A stretch of 64,000 nt of DNA from Polynucleobacter sp. AM-25C3 (GTDB lineage: Bacteria; Pseudomonadota; Gammaproteobacteria; Burkholderiales; Burkholderiaceae). Location of the stretch: positions 1-64,000 of the forward strand of contig NZ_JACVOS010000003.1 in the NCBI RefSeq assembly GCF_018882335.1. Direction: 5' to 3'. Below, one piece after another: positions 46,045-56,563 of this stretch. Position numbers and translations under genes: made by a program. The notes below the pieces were generated by a model. The model saw only the letters and a program-made list of their open reading frames with translations. It ran no database searches and was not told the DNA's origin. Position 1 is the first letter of the stretch. Every line of letters starts with the position of its first letter.

Positions 46045-47268
46045 ATGAAGCTAAAGCAAATTACCGCGTGTCTGGTGGCGGCAACCTTTTTTGGTTCAAA
46101 CCCAGCATTTGCGCAAACATCTAAAGTCAGTGGTGATGTAATCAAAATTGGTGTATTGACAGATCTATCGTCAACCTACTCTGACTTGGCTGGCCCTGGC
46201 GCAGTGATTGCGGCAAAAATGGCGATCGCTGACTTTTCTAAAGACGGCACTGTTATTGGTAAAAAGATTGAATTGGTTAGCGCAGATCACCAAAACAAAG
46301 CAGATATTGCCGCAAACAAAGCGCGCGAGTGGTATGACAAAGATGGCGTAGACGTCATTGTTGAGTTGGTATCCACCAATGTGGCTTTGGCTGTGATGGA
46401 AGTTGCTGAACAGAAAAATAAAATCACCTTGGTTTCTGGCGCAGCTTCATTACCAATCACCAATGAAAAATGTACCGCTAATAACGTGCATTGGACTTAT
46501 GACACTTATGCGCTTTCAAATGGCACAGCCAAAGCTGTTGTAAAGCAGGGTAAAAAGAATTGGTACTTCCTTACGGCTGACTACGCTTTCGGCGCCGCTT
46601 TGGAGAAGGACTCAACCAACGTTGTTAATGCTAACGGCGGTAAAGTGTTGGGAACTAGTAAGCACCCATTCCCCAATAGTGATTTTTCTTCTTATCTCTT
46701 AAAGGCACAAGCTAGCGGAGCAGACGTTGTTGCTTTGGCAAACGCGGGTCAAGACACCATTAATAGTGTTAAGCAAGCTTCAGAGTTTGGTATTAATAAG
46801 AAGCAAACCGTTGTTCCTTTGTTGATGTTTATTTCTGATGTTCACTCTTTGGGTTTAAATGCTGCACAAGGCATGTATTTGACTGAAGGTTTCTATTGGG
46901 ATAAAGACGATAAGACTCGCGCGTTTGCTAAACGTTTTATCCTACAACATAAGCGCATGCCTACTAGTGTTCAGGCCGGTGTTTACTCATCCGTTCTTGC
47001 TTACCTAGCTGCAGTTCAAAAGGCTGGTACAGATGACACCCAAGCTGTTATGAAGGCGCTTAGGTCGACCAATATTGACGATGGTTTATTCAAAGGAAAA
47101 ATCCGCGCTGACGGCAAGTTTGAGCATGATATGTATTTGCTAGAAGTGAAGAAACCTTCTGAATCTAAGAGCCCATGGGATTATTACAACGTCAAAGCAG
47201 TGATTCCTGCTGCTGAGGCTACTCAACCACTTTCATTGTCACGATGCAAGCTGGTTACTAACAAGTAA
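46045..47268 (+). CDS. Periplasmic substrate-binding protein of the ABC transporter
   Basis: The 407-residue protein has a signal peptide (about 1-23, cleavage after AFA) and the periplasmic-binding fold of the leucine/amide type. It begins VIKIGVLTDLSSTYSDLAGPG and has two Cys (KCTANN and SRCKL) that may form a disulfide. It recognises the transported molecule, possibly an amino acid, amide, urea or aromatic acid, which cannot be told here. It lies between the two ATPase genes and the two permease genes. AGGAG at 46034-46038 sets the start. Confidence 0.88.
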   Translation: MKLKQITACLVAATFFGSNPAFAQTSKVSGDVIKIGVLTDLSSTYSDLAGPGAVIAAKMAIADFSKDGTVIGKKIELVSADHQNKADIAANKAREWYDKDGVDVIVELVSTNVALAVMEVAEQKNKITLVSGAASLPITNEKCTANNVHWTYDTYALSNGTAKAVVKQGKKNWYFLTADYAFGAALEKDSTNVVNANGGKVLGTSKHPFPNSDFSSYLLKAQASGADVVALANAGQDTINSVKQASEFGINKKQTVVPLLMFISDVHSLGLNAAQGMYLTEGFYWDKDDKTRAFAKRFILQHKRMPTSVQAGVYSSVLAYLAAVQKAGTDDTQAVMKALRSTNIDDGLFKGKIRADGKFEHDMYLLEVKKPSESKSPWDYYNVKAVIPAAEATQPLSLSRCKLVTNK

Positions 47269-47285
47269 CTAATTTCTAATTAAGC

Positions 47286-48206
47286 ATGTTTGAACTTCTT
47301 GGAATTACCCCACAAGGGCTGGTTGCTCAGCTCTTGGTGGGGCTTATTAATGGCTCCTTCTATGCCATTTTGAGCTTGGGTTTGGCCATTATTTTTGGCC
47401 TACTCAACATCATTAATTTTTCCCACGGCGCTCAGTACACCATGGGCGCTTTCGTTGCCTGGATTGGCTTGACACAAGTTGGTCAGTGGATTGGCTTTCC
47501 TGAGTTCTCAATTAATTATTGGTTTGCATTAATTCTTGTGCCCTTAGTTATGGCGGGTTTTGGTTTGATTTTGGAACGAACCATGCTGCGTCGCCTCTAC
47601 CACCTAGATCATCTTTATGGCTTATTGCTGACCTTTGGTTTGGCTTTAATTATTGAGGGCATGTTTCGTCATTGGTATGGCATCTCTGGTGAGAGCTACT
47701 CAGCCCCTGAGTTGTTGCAAGGCGCCATTCCGCTAGAGTCAATCGGCATCATTTTGCCGAAGTATCGTTTGTGGGTTGTAGTCGCCTCTTTGGTGGTTTG
47801 TTTCTCTACTTGGTATGTGATTGAAAGGACCAAGTTAGGCGCCTATCTGCGCGCCGGCACCGAGAACCCAAAACTACTGCAAGCATTTGGTATTAATGTT
47901 CCTCTAATGATTTCTTTGGCTTACGCTTATGGCGTGGGCCTTGCAGGTTTTGCTGGTGTTTTGGCTGCACCCATTTTTCAAGTGAACCCACTCATGGGTT
48001 CGAACTTAATTATTGTGGTTTTTGCGGTAGTCGTCATTGGTGGCATGGGTTCCATCATGGGATCCATTTTGACGGGGCTGGCTTTGGGCTTGGTGGAGGG
48101 TTTAACTAAGGTGTTTTACCCAGAAGCATCAGGCGTTGTTATTTTTGTGATCATGGCAATCGTGTTGCTTATTCGTCCTGCTGGACTTTTCGGCCGGGAG
48201 AAATAA
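47286..48206 (+). CDS. livH: ABC transporter permease (LivH-like)
   Basis: The 306-residue protein is strongly hydrophobic with about eight membrane segments. It contains LINGSFYAILSLGLAIIFGLLNIINFSHG-type text near 18-46 and AYAYGVGLAGFAGVLAAP with the cytoplasmic-loop region near 222-240, typical of the branched-chain permease family. It forms the inner-membrane channel with the next protein. It is translated 17 bp after the binding protein gene. Confidence 0.92.
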   Translation: MFELLGITPQGLVAQLLVGLINGSFYAILSLGLAIIFGLLNIINFSHGAQYTMGAFVAWIGLTQVGQWIGFPEFSINYWFALILVPLVMAGFGLILERTMLRRLYHLDHLYGLLLTFGLALIIEGMFRHWYGISGESYSAPELLQGAIPLESIGIILPKYRLWVVVASLVVCFSTWYVIERTKLGAYLRAGTENPKLLQAFGINVPLMISLAYAYGVGLAGFAGVLAAPIFQVNPLMGSNLIIVVFAVVVIGGMGSIMGSILTGLALGLVEGLTKVFYPEASGVVIFVIMAIVLLIRPAGLFGREK

Positions 48207-48207
48207 C

Positions 48208-49137
48208 ATGAACTCAAAAACAAAATTACTCTACGGCATCTTGGTGTGTATTGCCTTGTTGTTGCCCTTTCAGGATTTCATCTATTTAGTATTTGCAATG
48301 AAGGTGTTGTGCTTCGCCCTTTTTGCTTGCGCCTTTAATTTGCTGTTGGGTTTTACTGGCCTCCTCTCATTCGGTCACGCGGCATTTTTTGGTACCTCTG
48401 CCTACATTACCGCCTACCTCTGCAAAGAGGCGGGACTATCACCAGAGTTCGGAATTATTTTGGGTGTGCTGGGCTCTGGAGTGCTGGGATTTTTGATTGG
48501 CTCTTTAGCAATTCGCAGGCAAGGTATTTATTTTGCGATGGTGACATTGGCCCTCTCCCAAATGGTTTACTTCTTGGCCGTTCAACTTCCCTTTACGGGT
48601 GGTGAGGATGGTATTCAAGGTGTGCCACGTGGAATGCTGTTTGGGCTCATTGATTTAAAAGATGACGTGAGCATGTATTACTTTGTATTGGCGATCTTCT
48701 TATTAGGCTTTGCTTTAATTGTGCGCACTGTCCACTCACCTTTCGGACAAGTCCTAAAGGCTATTCGTGAAAATGAGCCCCGTGCAATTTCTTTGGGTTA
48801 CGACGTTGATCGCTTTAAATTAATTTCGTTTGTTATTTCGGCGGCTCTCGCCGGCTTGGCCGGCTCTCTGAAAACTTTGGTTTTCCAGTTGGCAACATTG
48901 ACCGATGTTCATTGGCATATGTCTGGTGAGGTGGTGTTAATGACTTTACTTGGCGGTATGGGCACCATTCTTGGTCCGGTGGTTGGTGCTGGCATTGTGG
49001 TCGGCTTGCAAAACTACCTTGCCAATATCGGATCTTGGAGCACGATTGCCACCGGTTTTATCTTTGTGATCTGTGTTTTGGCATTTCGTCGTGGGGTTGT
49101 TGGCGAAATTATCCACCTCTTTAAAAGCAGAAACTAA
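48208..49137 (+). CDS. livM: ABC transporter permease (LivM-like)
   Basis: The 309-residue hydrophobic protein contains AFNLLLGFTGLLSFGHAAFFG and VLKAIRENEPRAISLGYDV, the latter the coupling loop that contacts the ATPases. It is followed by about three more membrane segments. It starts one base after the LivH stop codon. A strong terminator hairpin lies behind it at 49163-49190, closing the operon. Confidence 0.92.
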   Translation: MNSKTKLLYGILVCIALLLPFQDFIYLVFAMKVLCFALFACAFNLLLGFTGLLSFGHAAFFGTSAYITAYLCKEAGLSPEFGIILGVLGSGVLGFLIGSLAIRRQGIYFAMVTLALSQMVYFLAVQLPFTGGEDGIQGVPRGMLFGLIDLKDDVSMYYFVLAIFLLGFALIVRTVHSPFGQVLKAIRENEPRAISLGYDVDRFKLISFVISAALAGLAGSLKTLVFQLATLTDVHWHMSGEVVLMTLLGGMGTILGPVVGAGIVVGLQNYLANIGSWSTIATGFIFVICVLAFRRGVVGEIIHLFKSRN

Positions 49138-49162
49138 GCTCATTTACTTCTAGTTGGTTTTA

Positions 49163-49190
49163 GTGCGGCGCTTCGGCGCCGTACTTATTT
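49163..49190 (+). terminator. Intrinsic terminator of the ABC transporter operon
   Basis: A 9-bp stem (GTGCGGCGC with GCGCCGTAC, one G-T pair) closes on a TTCG tetraloop at 49172-49175 and is followed by TTATTTAT. The cUUCGg loop makes this very stable. It lies 25 bp behind the livM stop. Confidence 0.85.
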
Positions 49191-49313
49191 ATAAATTTTC
49201 ATGGCCAAGACATGCCTTGATGATTACCTCATACGAAGCTATTTTTATTAATACTCAATCAAATCAAGGGCTTGCAGAGTTAATAGATAATATTTTCGTT
49301 TCATAATCATATT

Positions 49314-49329
49314 TGTTTCACGTGAAACC
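49314..49329. promoter_or_regulatory. parS site 1, upstream of mnmG
   Basis: TGTTTCACGTGAAACC differs from the 16-bp chromosomal consensus TGTTTCACGTGAAACA only in the last base. It lies 40 bp before mnmG, near the parA-parB genes at 51975-53656. ParB binds here for origin segregation. Confidence 0.9.
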
Positions 49330-49368
49330 TACAAAATGCTATGATCATCGCCCTATCAGGGGCAAATC

Positions 49369-51294
49369 ATGCGTTATTCAAAGAACTTCGATGTCATTGT
49401 GGTTGGCGGCGGTCACGCCGGAACCGAGGCCGCGCTTGCGGCTGCGCGCATGGGCTGTGACACCCTCTTAATTACCCATAGCATTGAGAATTTAGGTGCC
49501 ATGAGTTGCAACCCCTCTATCGGTGGTATTGGCAAAGGCCACTTAGTCAAAGAGATCGACGCCATGGGTGGCGCCATGGCTGCGGCTACAGATGAGGCTG
49601 GCATTCAGTTTAGGATCCTGAATTCCAGCAAAGGCCCCGCTGTTCGCGCGACCCGCGCACAGGGTGATCGGGTGTTATATAAGGCAGCGATTCGCCGCCG
49701 CCTTGAAAATCAAGAAAACCTCACTCTCTTCCAGGCGGCAGTAGATGACTTGCTGGTACAAGGGGATGAGGTTCAGGGCGTGGTTACGCAAATGGGCCTG
49801 AAGTTTATGGCTAAGAAGGTGGTGCTAACGGCCGGTACTTTCTTGGATGGAAAAATTCATGTAGGTTTGAATAATTACGCCAGCGGGCGCGCTGGTGATC
49901 CTGCAGCCGTTTCTTTATCCGCAAGACTAAAAGAGCTAAAGCTTCCCCAGGGAAGATTAAAAACGGGTACTCCGCCACGGATTGATGGAAGAACTATTGA
50001 TTTCTCCGTGATGTTGGAGCAGCCGGGCGACTTAGATCCTGTGCCCGTATTCTCCTATTTAGGCCGGCCAGAGCAACATCCAAGACAGGTTCCCTGCTGG
50101 ATTTCTCATACCAATGAGCAAACACACGACATTATTCGGGGCGGTTTAGATCGCTCCCCAATGTATACCGGCGTTATCGAGGGTGTTGGCCCACGCTATT
50201 GCCCTTCTATTGAAGACAAGATTCACCGTTTTGCCTCCAGAAATAGTCATCAGATCTTTTTGGAGCCAGAAGGCTTAACAACCAATGAGTTTTATCCCAA
50301 TGGCATTTCTACCAGCCTTCCGTTTGATGTTCAGTGGAGTTTGGTACGCAGTATCCGCGGCCTAGAGTCTGCCGTGATTGTGCGCCCAGGTTACGCCATT
50401 GAGTACGACTTCTTTGATCCACGCTATTTACGCCATAGTTTAGAGACTAAGGCGATTGCTGGCCTGTACTTTGCCGGCCAGATTAATGGCACTACCGGGT
50501 ATGAAGAGGCTGCTGCCCAGGGAATGCTCGCGGGTATTAATGCGGGCTTGGCAGCAAAAGGGAAAGAGCCTTGGATTCCAAAACGCAGCGAATCTTATAT
50601 TGGTGTTCTGGTCGATGATTTGATTGCTTTGGGGGTCCAAGAGCCCTATCGGATGTTTACGAGTCGCGCAGAATATCGCCTTAGCTTGCGTGAAGATAAT
50701 GCAGATATGCGTTTAACTACGATTGGCCGCGAGCTTGGATTGGTTGATGACTACCGTTGGAATACGTTTTGTAGAAAACAAGAGGCTGTTTCACGTGAAA
50801 CATCCCGCTTGCAAGAGGTTTGGATTGGGCCAAAACATAGTTCTGCGCAGGCAGTTTCTGGGCTTTTAGGCCAGGATTTATCCCACGAGTGCAGTTTGGC
50901 CGATATTTTGAGGCGTCCAGGCATCACTTATGAGGCTATTACGGGGTTGGCAGACGGAATGTGGTCGCCCGGAACATTGGATGATGACTTGGGTTTAGCG
51001 CAGCAAATTAGCGATCAAGTAGAAATATCCATTAAGTATCAAGGGTACATAGAGCGGCAGACTGTTGAAATTGCCCGTCAAGAGCATAACGAGAGCTTCC
51101 CTTTGCCGGAGTTTTTGGACTACACCCAGGTTCTTGGTTTATCGAAAGAGGTGCAGCAAAAACTCAATTTACATAAGCCGGGAACGCTAGGTCAAGCTGG
51201 AAGAATTTCTGGTGTGACGCCTGCAGCGCTTTCCTTGCTGCTTGTGCATCTAAAAAAAGGTTTGGGACGCACTCAAGAAGAAGCCCATGAGTGA
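49369..51294 (+). CDS. mnmG: tRNA uridine-5-carboxymethylaminomethyl modification enzyme MnmG
   Basis: The 641-residue protein has an FAD-binding [37 protein letters not shown], and [13 protein letters not shown] in the C-terminal helical part. It partners MnmE (34374) in wobble U34 modification. It overlaps rsmG by 8 bp. The codons at residues ~473-478 (AVSRET) are also a perfect parS site at 50787-50802. Confidence 0.97.
   Translation: MRYSKNFDVIVVGGGHAGTEAALAAARMGCDTLLITHSIENLGAMSCNPSIGGIGKGHLVKEIDAMGGAMAAATDEAGIQFRILNSSKGPAVRATRAQGDRVLYKAAIRRRLENQENLTLFQAAVDDLLVQGDEVQGVVTQMGLKFMAKKVVLTAGTFLDGKIHVGLNNYASGRAGDPAAVSLSARLKELKLPQGRLKTGTPPRIDGRTIDFSVMLEQPGDLDPVPVFSYLGRPEQHPRQVPCWISHTNEQTHDIIRGGLDRSPMYTGVIEGVGPRYCPSIEDKIHRFASRNSHQIFLEPEGLTTNEFYPNGISTSLPFDVQWSLVRSIRGLESAVIVRPGYAIEYDFFDPRYLRHSLETKAIAGLYFAGQINGTTGYEEAAAQGMLAGINAGLAAKGKEPWIPKRSESYIGVLVDDLIALGVQEPYRMFTSRAEYRLSLREDNADMRLTTIGRELGLVDDYRWNTFCRKQEAVSRETSRLQEVWIGPKHSSAQAVSGLLGQDLSHECSLADILRRPGITYEAITGLADGMWSPGTLDDDLGLAQQISDQVEISIKYQGYIERQTVEIARQEHNESFPLPEFLDYTQVLGLSKEVQQKLNLHKPGTLGQAGRISGVTPAALSLLLVHLKKGLGRTQEEAHE
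50787..50802. promoter_or_regulatory. parS site 2, inside mnmG
   Basis: TGTTTCACGTGAAACA is a perfect 16-bp parS palindrome embedded in the coding sequence of mnmG, where it reads VSRET. With site 1 it forms a ParB loading cluster within 1.5 kb, about 10 kb from the origin. Confidence 0.95.
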
Positions 51295-51949
51295 TGAGTT
51301 GATTTCCTTGGGAATTGAGGATTTAGGCCTCAATCTAAGTCCCATCAATATCGGTAATTTAGAGCTCTTTTTACAGGAAATGGGCCGCTGGAATCAAGTT
51401 CATAACCTCACAGCAATTGAGGGTGAAAAAAACTCAGTACGATTGCATCTTATTGATTCTATTACAGTTTTACCGGTAATGCGAAAATTTTTAGACTTAC
51501 AAAACCCCAAGATTGCCGATCTTGGGTCGGGCGGCGGCCTACCTGCAATCCCTATTGCCATTCTGCAGCCGGGGTGGCAAGTGACTCTAATTGAGGCTAT
51601 CCGCAAAAAAACCGCTTTTTTGCAACACGTGCGTGGCAAGTTGGGTTTAAAGAATATTCAGGTGCTGAGCGAGCGAGTCGAGGCGGTTGCAAAATCTCAG
51701 CCTGGACAGTTTGATGCCGTGATTTCTAGAGCATTTACCAATCTAGCCCACTTTCTGGAGCTTTCCCTCCCCCTTCTTAAGCCCGGCGGCTTGGTATTTG
51801 CCATGAAGGCTAAACGAGCTGACGAAGAGCTGCAGGATGTTTGTATGGATCAATGGCGACTGGTGGCGGATGTTCCTCTGCAAATTCCAAATTTAGCGGT
51901 GGAGCGTCGGCTTTTGGTCTTATCTCCCGTGAGAAAATTACCCCTTTAA
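51287..51949 (+). CDS. rsmG: 16S rRNA (guanine-527-N7)-methyltransferase
   Basis: The 220-residue protein has the Rossmann SAM-binding [17 protein letters not shown] and the RsmG pattern [13 protein letters not shown] near residue 32 with [10 protein letters not shown]. It methylates N7 of G527 in 16S rRNA. It overlaps mnmG and is followed 25 bp later by parA, the classical gidA-gidB-soj order. Confidence 0.96.
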   Translation: MSDELISLGIEDLGLNLSPINIGNLELFLQEMGRWNQVHNLTAIEGEKNSVRLHLIDSITVLPVMRKFLDLQNPKIADLGSGGGLPAIPIAILQPGWQVTLIEAIRKKTAFLQHVRGKLGLKNIQVLSERVEAVAKSQPGQFDAVISRAFTNLAHFLELSLPLLKPGGLVFAMKAKRADEELQDVCMDQWRLVADVPLQIPNLAVERRLLVLSPVRKLPL

Positions 51950-51974
51950 AGCACGACATTTTTAAGAAAAAATT

Positions 51975-52745
51975 ATGGCCAAAATATTTTGTATTGCGAA
52001 TCAAAAAGGTGGGGTTGGAAAAACAACCACTGCTGTTAATTTGGCCGCCGGTTTAGCTGGGCATCAGCAACGTGTTTTGTTGGTGGACTTGGATCCACAA
52101 GGTAATGCGACGATGGGATCTGGAATTGAAAAGGCAGATCTCAATAGCACGGTGTATCAAGTATTAATTGGCCTCTCATCAGTGAAAGAATCGGCAGTTC
52201 ATTGCGAGAGTTCTGGCTACGACGTGTTGCCGGCAAATCGTGATCTAGCGGGCGCTGAAATTGAATTGGTGGATTTGGATTCTCGCGAGCAACGATTGAA
52301 AGATGCGCTTGCTGTTGTTGCGAATGACTACGACTTTATTTTGATTGATTGTCCCCCTGCGCTATCGCTGTTAACGCTCAATGGATTATGTGCAGCCAAT
52401 GGCGTGATCGTGCCAATGCAGTGCGAGTATTTTGCGTTGGAGGGCTTGTCGGATTTGGTAAACACCATCAAACAAGTTCACGCAAACTTAAATCCCGATT
52501 TGGTGATCATTGGTTTATTGCGCGTGATGTTTGATGCGCGCATGACATTACAACAACAAGTTTCAGATCAATTGCTCGAGCACTTTGGCGACAAAGTATT
52601 TAAGAGCATTATTCCCCGCAACGTTCGCCTGGCTGAAGCCCCGTCCTACGGGCTTCCTGGGGTGGCGTTCGATGGCTCATCACGTGGTGCAAAAGCCTAT
52701 TTGGAGTTTGGTGCCGAAATGATTGACCGTATTAAACAAATGTAA
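51975..52745 (+). CDS. parA: Chromosome partitioning ATPase ParA/Soj
   Basis: The 256-residue protein has the deviant Walker A KGGVGKTTTAVNLA at 11-24, FILIDCPPALS and NGVIVPMQCEYFALEGL. It is the DNA-binding ATPase that moves ParB-parS complexes. It is followed by parB after 23 bp. Confidence 0.97.
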   Translation: MAKIFCIANQKGGVGKTTTAVNLAAGLAGHQQRVLLVDLDPQGNATMGSGIEKADLNSTVYQVLIGLSSVKESAVHCESSGYDVLPANRDLAGAEIELVDLDSREQRLKDALAVVANDYDFILIDCPPALSLLTLNGLCAANGVIVPMQCEYFALEGLSDLVNTIKQVHANLNPDLVIIGLLRVMFDARMTLQQQVSDQLLEHFGDKVFKSIIPRNVRLAEAPSYGLPGVAFDGSSRGAKAYLEFGAEMIDRIKQM

Positions 52746-52768
52746 AACCTAGGAATAATAAAAATATC

Positions 52769-53656
52769 ATGGTTGCAATAAAGAAAAAAGGGTTGGGCCG
52801 CGGACTAGAGGCATTGCTCGGTGACAAGGCTCAAAAAGAAACGACGGCTGAAATTAATCGTTTGCCGCTGACCGCATTGCAGGCTGGTAAATATCAACCG
52901 CGTCAAAAAATGGAAGCGAGTGCACTGCAAGAGTTGGCAGAAAGTATTCGCGAGCAAGGTGTGATGCAACCATTATTGGTGCGTTTGGTTGCTCCTGGAA
53001 AGTACGAAATTATTGCTGGTGAGCGCCGCTTTCGTGCGGCAACTTTAGCTGGCTTAAAAGAGGTGCCGGTTTTAGTTTCTGGTGCTAATGATCAAGCTGC
53101 CGCCGCAATGGCTTTAATAGAGAATATGCAGCGTGAAGATTTAAATCCGCTGGAAGAATCACAGGGCTTGGCACGATTAATTGAAGAGTTTGGCTTTACT
53201 CATGAGCAGGCCGCCAAAGCAGTGGGTAAATCTCGGAGTGCAATCACCAATTTGCTGCGCTTAAGCCAGCTAGCAAAGCCGGTACAAGCCATGCTTTTGG
53301 CGGGTGACATTGACATGGGCCATGCGCGTGCGCTTTTGCCTTTACCTGGGGCAAGCCAGATAGCTTTGGCGCAAAAAATTGCTGCACAGGGCCTATCCGT
53401 TCGCGAGGCTGAGAGGATGTCTACAGCCCTGGCGCGAGCCGGGGGGCAAATTGGGGATAAAAAAGCCAAAACTCAGGCCGATTCAGGTACACCAAGTCGC
53501 GATCCCGATCTGCGCCGTTTAACCCAAGAAATTGCCGATTTGATAGGCCTAAATGCTGAATTTAAGTTCAAAGGCAAGGGTGGTGAGCTGAGAATCCGCT
53601 TTAGCCAGTTTGACGAGCTAGATTCACTATTGAAAAAGCTAGGCGTTGAGTCTTAA
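52769..53656 (+). CDS. parB: Chromosome partitioning protein ParB/Spo0J
   Basis: The 295-residue protein has a basic N-terminal region (KKKGLGRGLEALLG) that engages ParA, the CTP-binding motif GERRFRAATLAGL, the NMQREDLNPLEE segment and a helix-turn-helix around QAAKAVGKSRSAITNLLRL. A C-terminal dimerisation domain ends the protein. It binds the two parS sites in this window and spreads along DNA. Confidence 0.97.
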   Translation: MVAIKKKGLGRGLEALLGDKAQKETTAEINRLPLTALQAGKYQPRQKMEASALQELAESIREQGVMQPLLVRLVAPGKYEIIAGERRFRAATLAGLKEVPVLVSGANDQAAAAMALIENMQREDLNPLEESQGLARLIEEFGFTHEQAAKAVGKSRSAITNLLRLSQLAKPVQAMLLAGDIDMGHARALLPLPGASQIALAQKIAAQGLSVREAERMSTALARAGGQIGDKKAKTQADSGTPSRDPDLRRLTQEIADLIGLNAEFKFKGKGGELRIRFSQFDELDSLLKKLGVES

Positions 53657-53683
53657 AAGTCTTCATAAATGACCCTAAAACAT

Positions 53684-53712
53684 TTGACCTATTGCAGTGC
53701 ACACATTAAACT
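53684..53712 (+). promoter_or_regulatory. Probable ATP synthase operon promoter
   Basis: TTGACC at 53684-53689 and TAAACT at 53707-53712 are separated by 17 bp, a good sigma-70 arrangement. Transcription would start about 53719, leaving almost no leader before the TTG of the first gene. Confidence 0.55.
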
Positions 53713-53724
53713 CACGGGGCTAAA

Positions 53725-54219
53725 TTGATTCCTCAAAAAAATCAATTTTCCGAGGCAAATGACTGGGATGAGCCTGAAGAAGAGGTGTATCAGGTACTCA
53801 GTAAGGCGGAAATGGCGGCGTTGCAAAAAAGCAATGCCCTAAAACATCCCCCGCTATCGCCCTGGAGAATTTTGGCTGCACAAGTAGTGGTTACCGTGCT
53901 TAGCATGGTGGTTTGGTCAGTTTTTGGGGAGCCGGTAGGGGTAAGCCTTTATACTCAGTCGGCCTTTTTAGGTGGTTTAATTAGCGTCTTGCCGTCGGCC
54001 TTGTTTTTAACCAGGCTGGAGTTGGCGAAGAAAACGCCGATATTGAATCCAGGGAATTATTTGGCGGCATTGGTTTCAGGCGAATTTATCAAAATTGCCG
54101 TGACACTGATGTTGTTTATTGGGGTTGCTTATTTAATCCCAGGAGTGCTTTGGGTCCCGCTATTGGTGACTTATGTACTTGCCTTAAAGTGTGTGTGGCT
54201 GGCGTGGTTGTGGCGCTAG
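53725..54219 (+). CDS. atpI: ATP synthase subunit I-like protein
   Basis: The protein of up to 164 residues has an acidic cytoplasmic N terminus and four membrane helices (about 47-66, 77-97, 110-135 and 137-160), as in AtpI, the assembly factor of the c-ring. The TTG at 53725 gives the longest form. An in-frame GTG at codon 20 and ATG at codon 30 are alternatives. It opens the ATP synthase operon, in its family position. Confidence 0.8.
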   Translation: MIPQKNQFSEANDWDEPEEEVYQVLSKAEMAALQKSNALKHPPLSPWRILAAQVVVTVLSMVVWSVFGEPVGVSLYTQSAFLGGLISVLPSALFLTRLELAKKTPILNPGNYLAALVSGEFIKIAVTLMLFIGVAYLIPGVLWVPLLVTYVLALKCVWLAWLWR

Positions 54220-54255
54220 TAGTAATAAATGAGATTGAACCAAAGGACTAGTTAA

Positions 54256-55134
<879 letters not shown>

Positions 55135-55149
55135 GATTTTTATTTTTAA

Positions 55150-55446
<297 letters not shown>

Positions 55447-55509
55447 TTGTTTTGGCGTGGATGACCACCGGGTCATCCAACCGTTCTCAACAATACTGAA
55501 AGGAATATC

Positions 55510-55980
55510 GTGAATCTGAACGCGACCCTATTCGCGCAAATGATCGTTTTCTTCGTCTTATGGTGGGTTGTTGCACGCTTCGTGTGGCCACCGCTGGTTA
55601 AGGCGTTAGACGAGCGTTCAAGCAAAATTGCCGAAGGCTTAGCTGCTGCCGAGCGTGGTAAAGAAGCGCTCGCATTGGCAAGTAACGAAGCAGAGCAAGA
55701 ATTAACTAAAGCACGCCAAGAAGGTGTGCAGCGTGTTGCAGAAGCAGAAAAACGTGCGCAAATGTCCGCTGAAGAAATTCGCGTCAATGCACAAGCAGAA
55801 GCAGCCCGCATCATTTCTCAAGCTAAGCAAGATGCAGATCAACAAGTAACTCGAGCTCGTGAAGTGTTGCGTGCTGAAGTGGCTGTGTTGGCTGTTAAAG
55901 GTGCCGAGCAAATTTTGCGTCGTGAAGTTGATGCAAAAGCCCATGGCGCATTGCTTGATCAACTAAAGGCAGAACTTTGA
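55510..55980 (+). CDS. atpF: ATP synthase Fo subunit b
   Basis: The 156-residue protein starts with GTG 55510 behind AGGA. One membrane helix (about 4-26) is followed by a long charged coiled coil rich in Ala, Glu and Arg. It forms the peripheral stalk as a dimer. The stop is two bases before atpH. Confidence 0.95.
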   Translation: MNLNATLFAQMIVFFVLWWVVARFVWPPLVKALDERSSKIAEGLAAAERGKEALALASNEAEQELTKARQEGVQRVAEAEKRAQMSAEEIRVNAQAEAARIISQAKQDADQQVTRAREVLRAEVAVLAVKGAEQILRREVDAKAHGALLDQLKAEL

Positions 55981-55981
55981 T

Positions 55982-56518
55982 ATGGCTGAATTAGCCACGA
56001 TTGCACGCCCTTATGCTGAAGCGCTTTTTCAAAGCACTAAGCCTGCAGAGCTTGCCACTTGTTTGGAGCAGTTAAATGAGCTGGCGCAGCTTGCTGCATT
56101 GCCAGAGGTTGCTGCTTTATCAAACAATCCAAAAGTTTCTGCGGAGGATTTAAGCAAATTGCTTTCCGGCATGGTGAAGACAAAGCTGGACGGCAAAATC
56201 GCAAGCTTTTTGAGTCTTGTAAATCAAAACCACCGCTTATCCGCTATCCCTGAAATCGCAAGTCAATTTGAGGCGATGAAGAATAAGAGCGAAGGTGCAG
56301 CAGAAGTAATGATTACTAGCGCATTCCCATTAGAGGGTTCTGCGCTAAATGATTTGTTGTCAAGTTTGAAGAAGCGCTTTGGGGGTAAGGAATTGCGCCC
56401 AACTATTCAAGTAGATCCAGCATTGATTGGCGGAGTTCGCATTCAAGTTGGTGATGAGGTATTGGATAGTTCAGTAAAGGCACAGTTAGCTCAAATGCAA
56501 GCAAGTCTTGGCGCATAA
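55982..56518 (+). CDS. atpH: ATP synthase F1 subunit delta
   Basis: The 178-residue protein begins with ATIARPYAEALFQ, the usual delta motif, and ends GVRIQVGDEVLDSSVKAQL, the conserved C-terminal signature. It joins the b stalk to the F1 head. Confidence 0.95.
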   Translation: MAELATIARPYAEALFQSTKPAELATCLEQLNELAQLAALPEVAALSNNPKVSAEDLSKLLSGMVKTKLDGKIASFLSLVNQNHRLSAIPEIASQFEAMKNKSEGAAEVMITSAFPLEGSALNDLLSSLKKRFGGKELRPTIQVDPALIGGVRIQVGDEVLDSSVKAQLAQMQASLGA

Positions 56519-56563
56519 GTTATCCCTATTAAGAACATACGAAATAAGACCCAGGAGTAAGTA

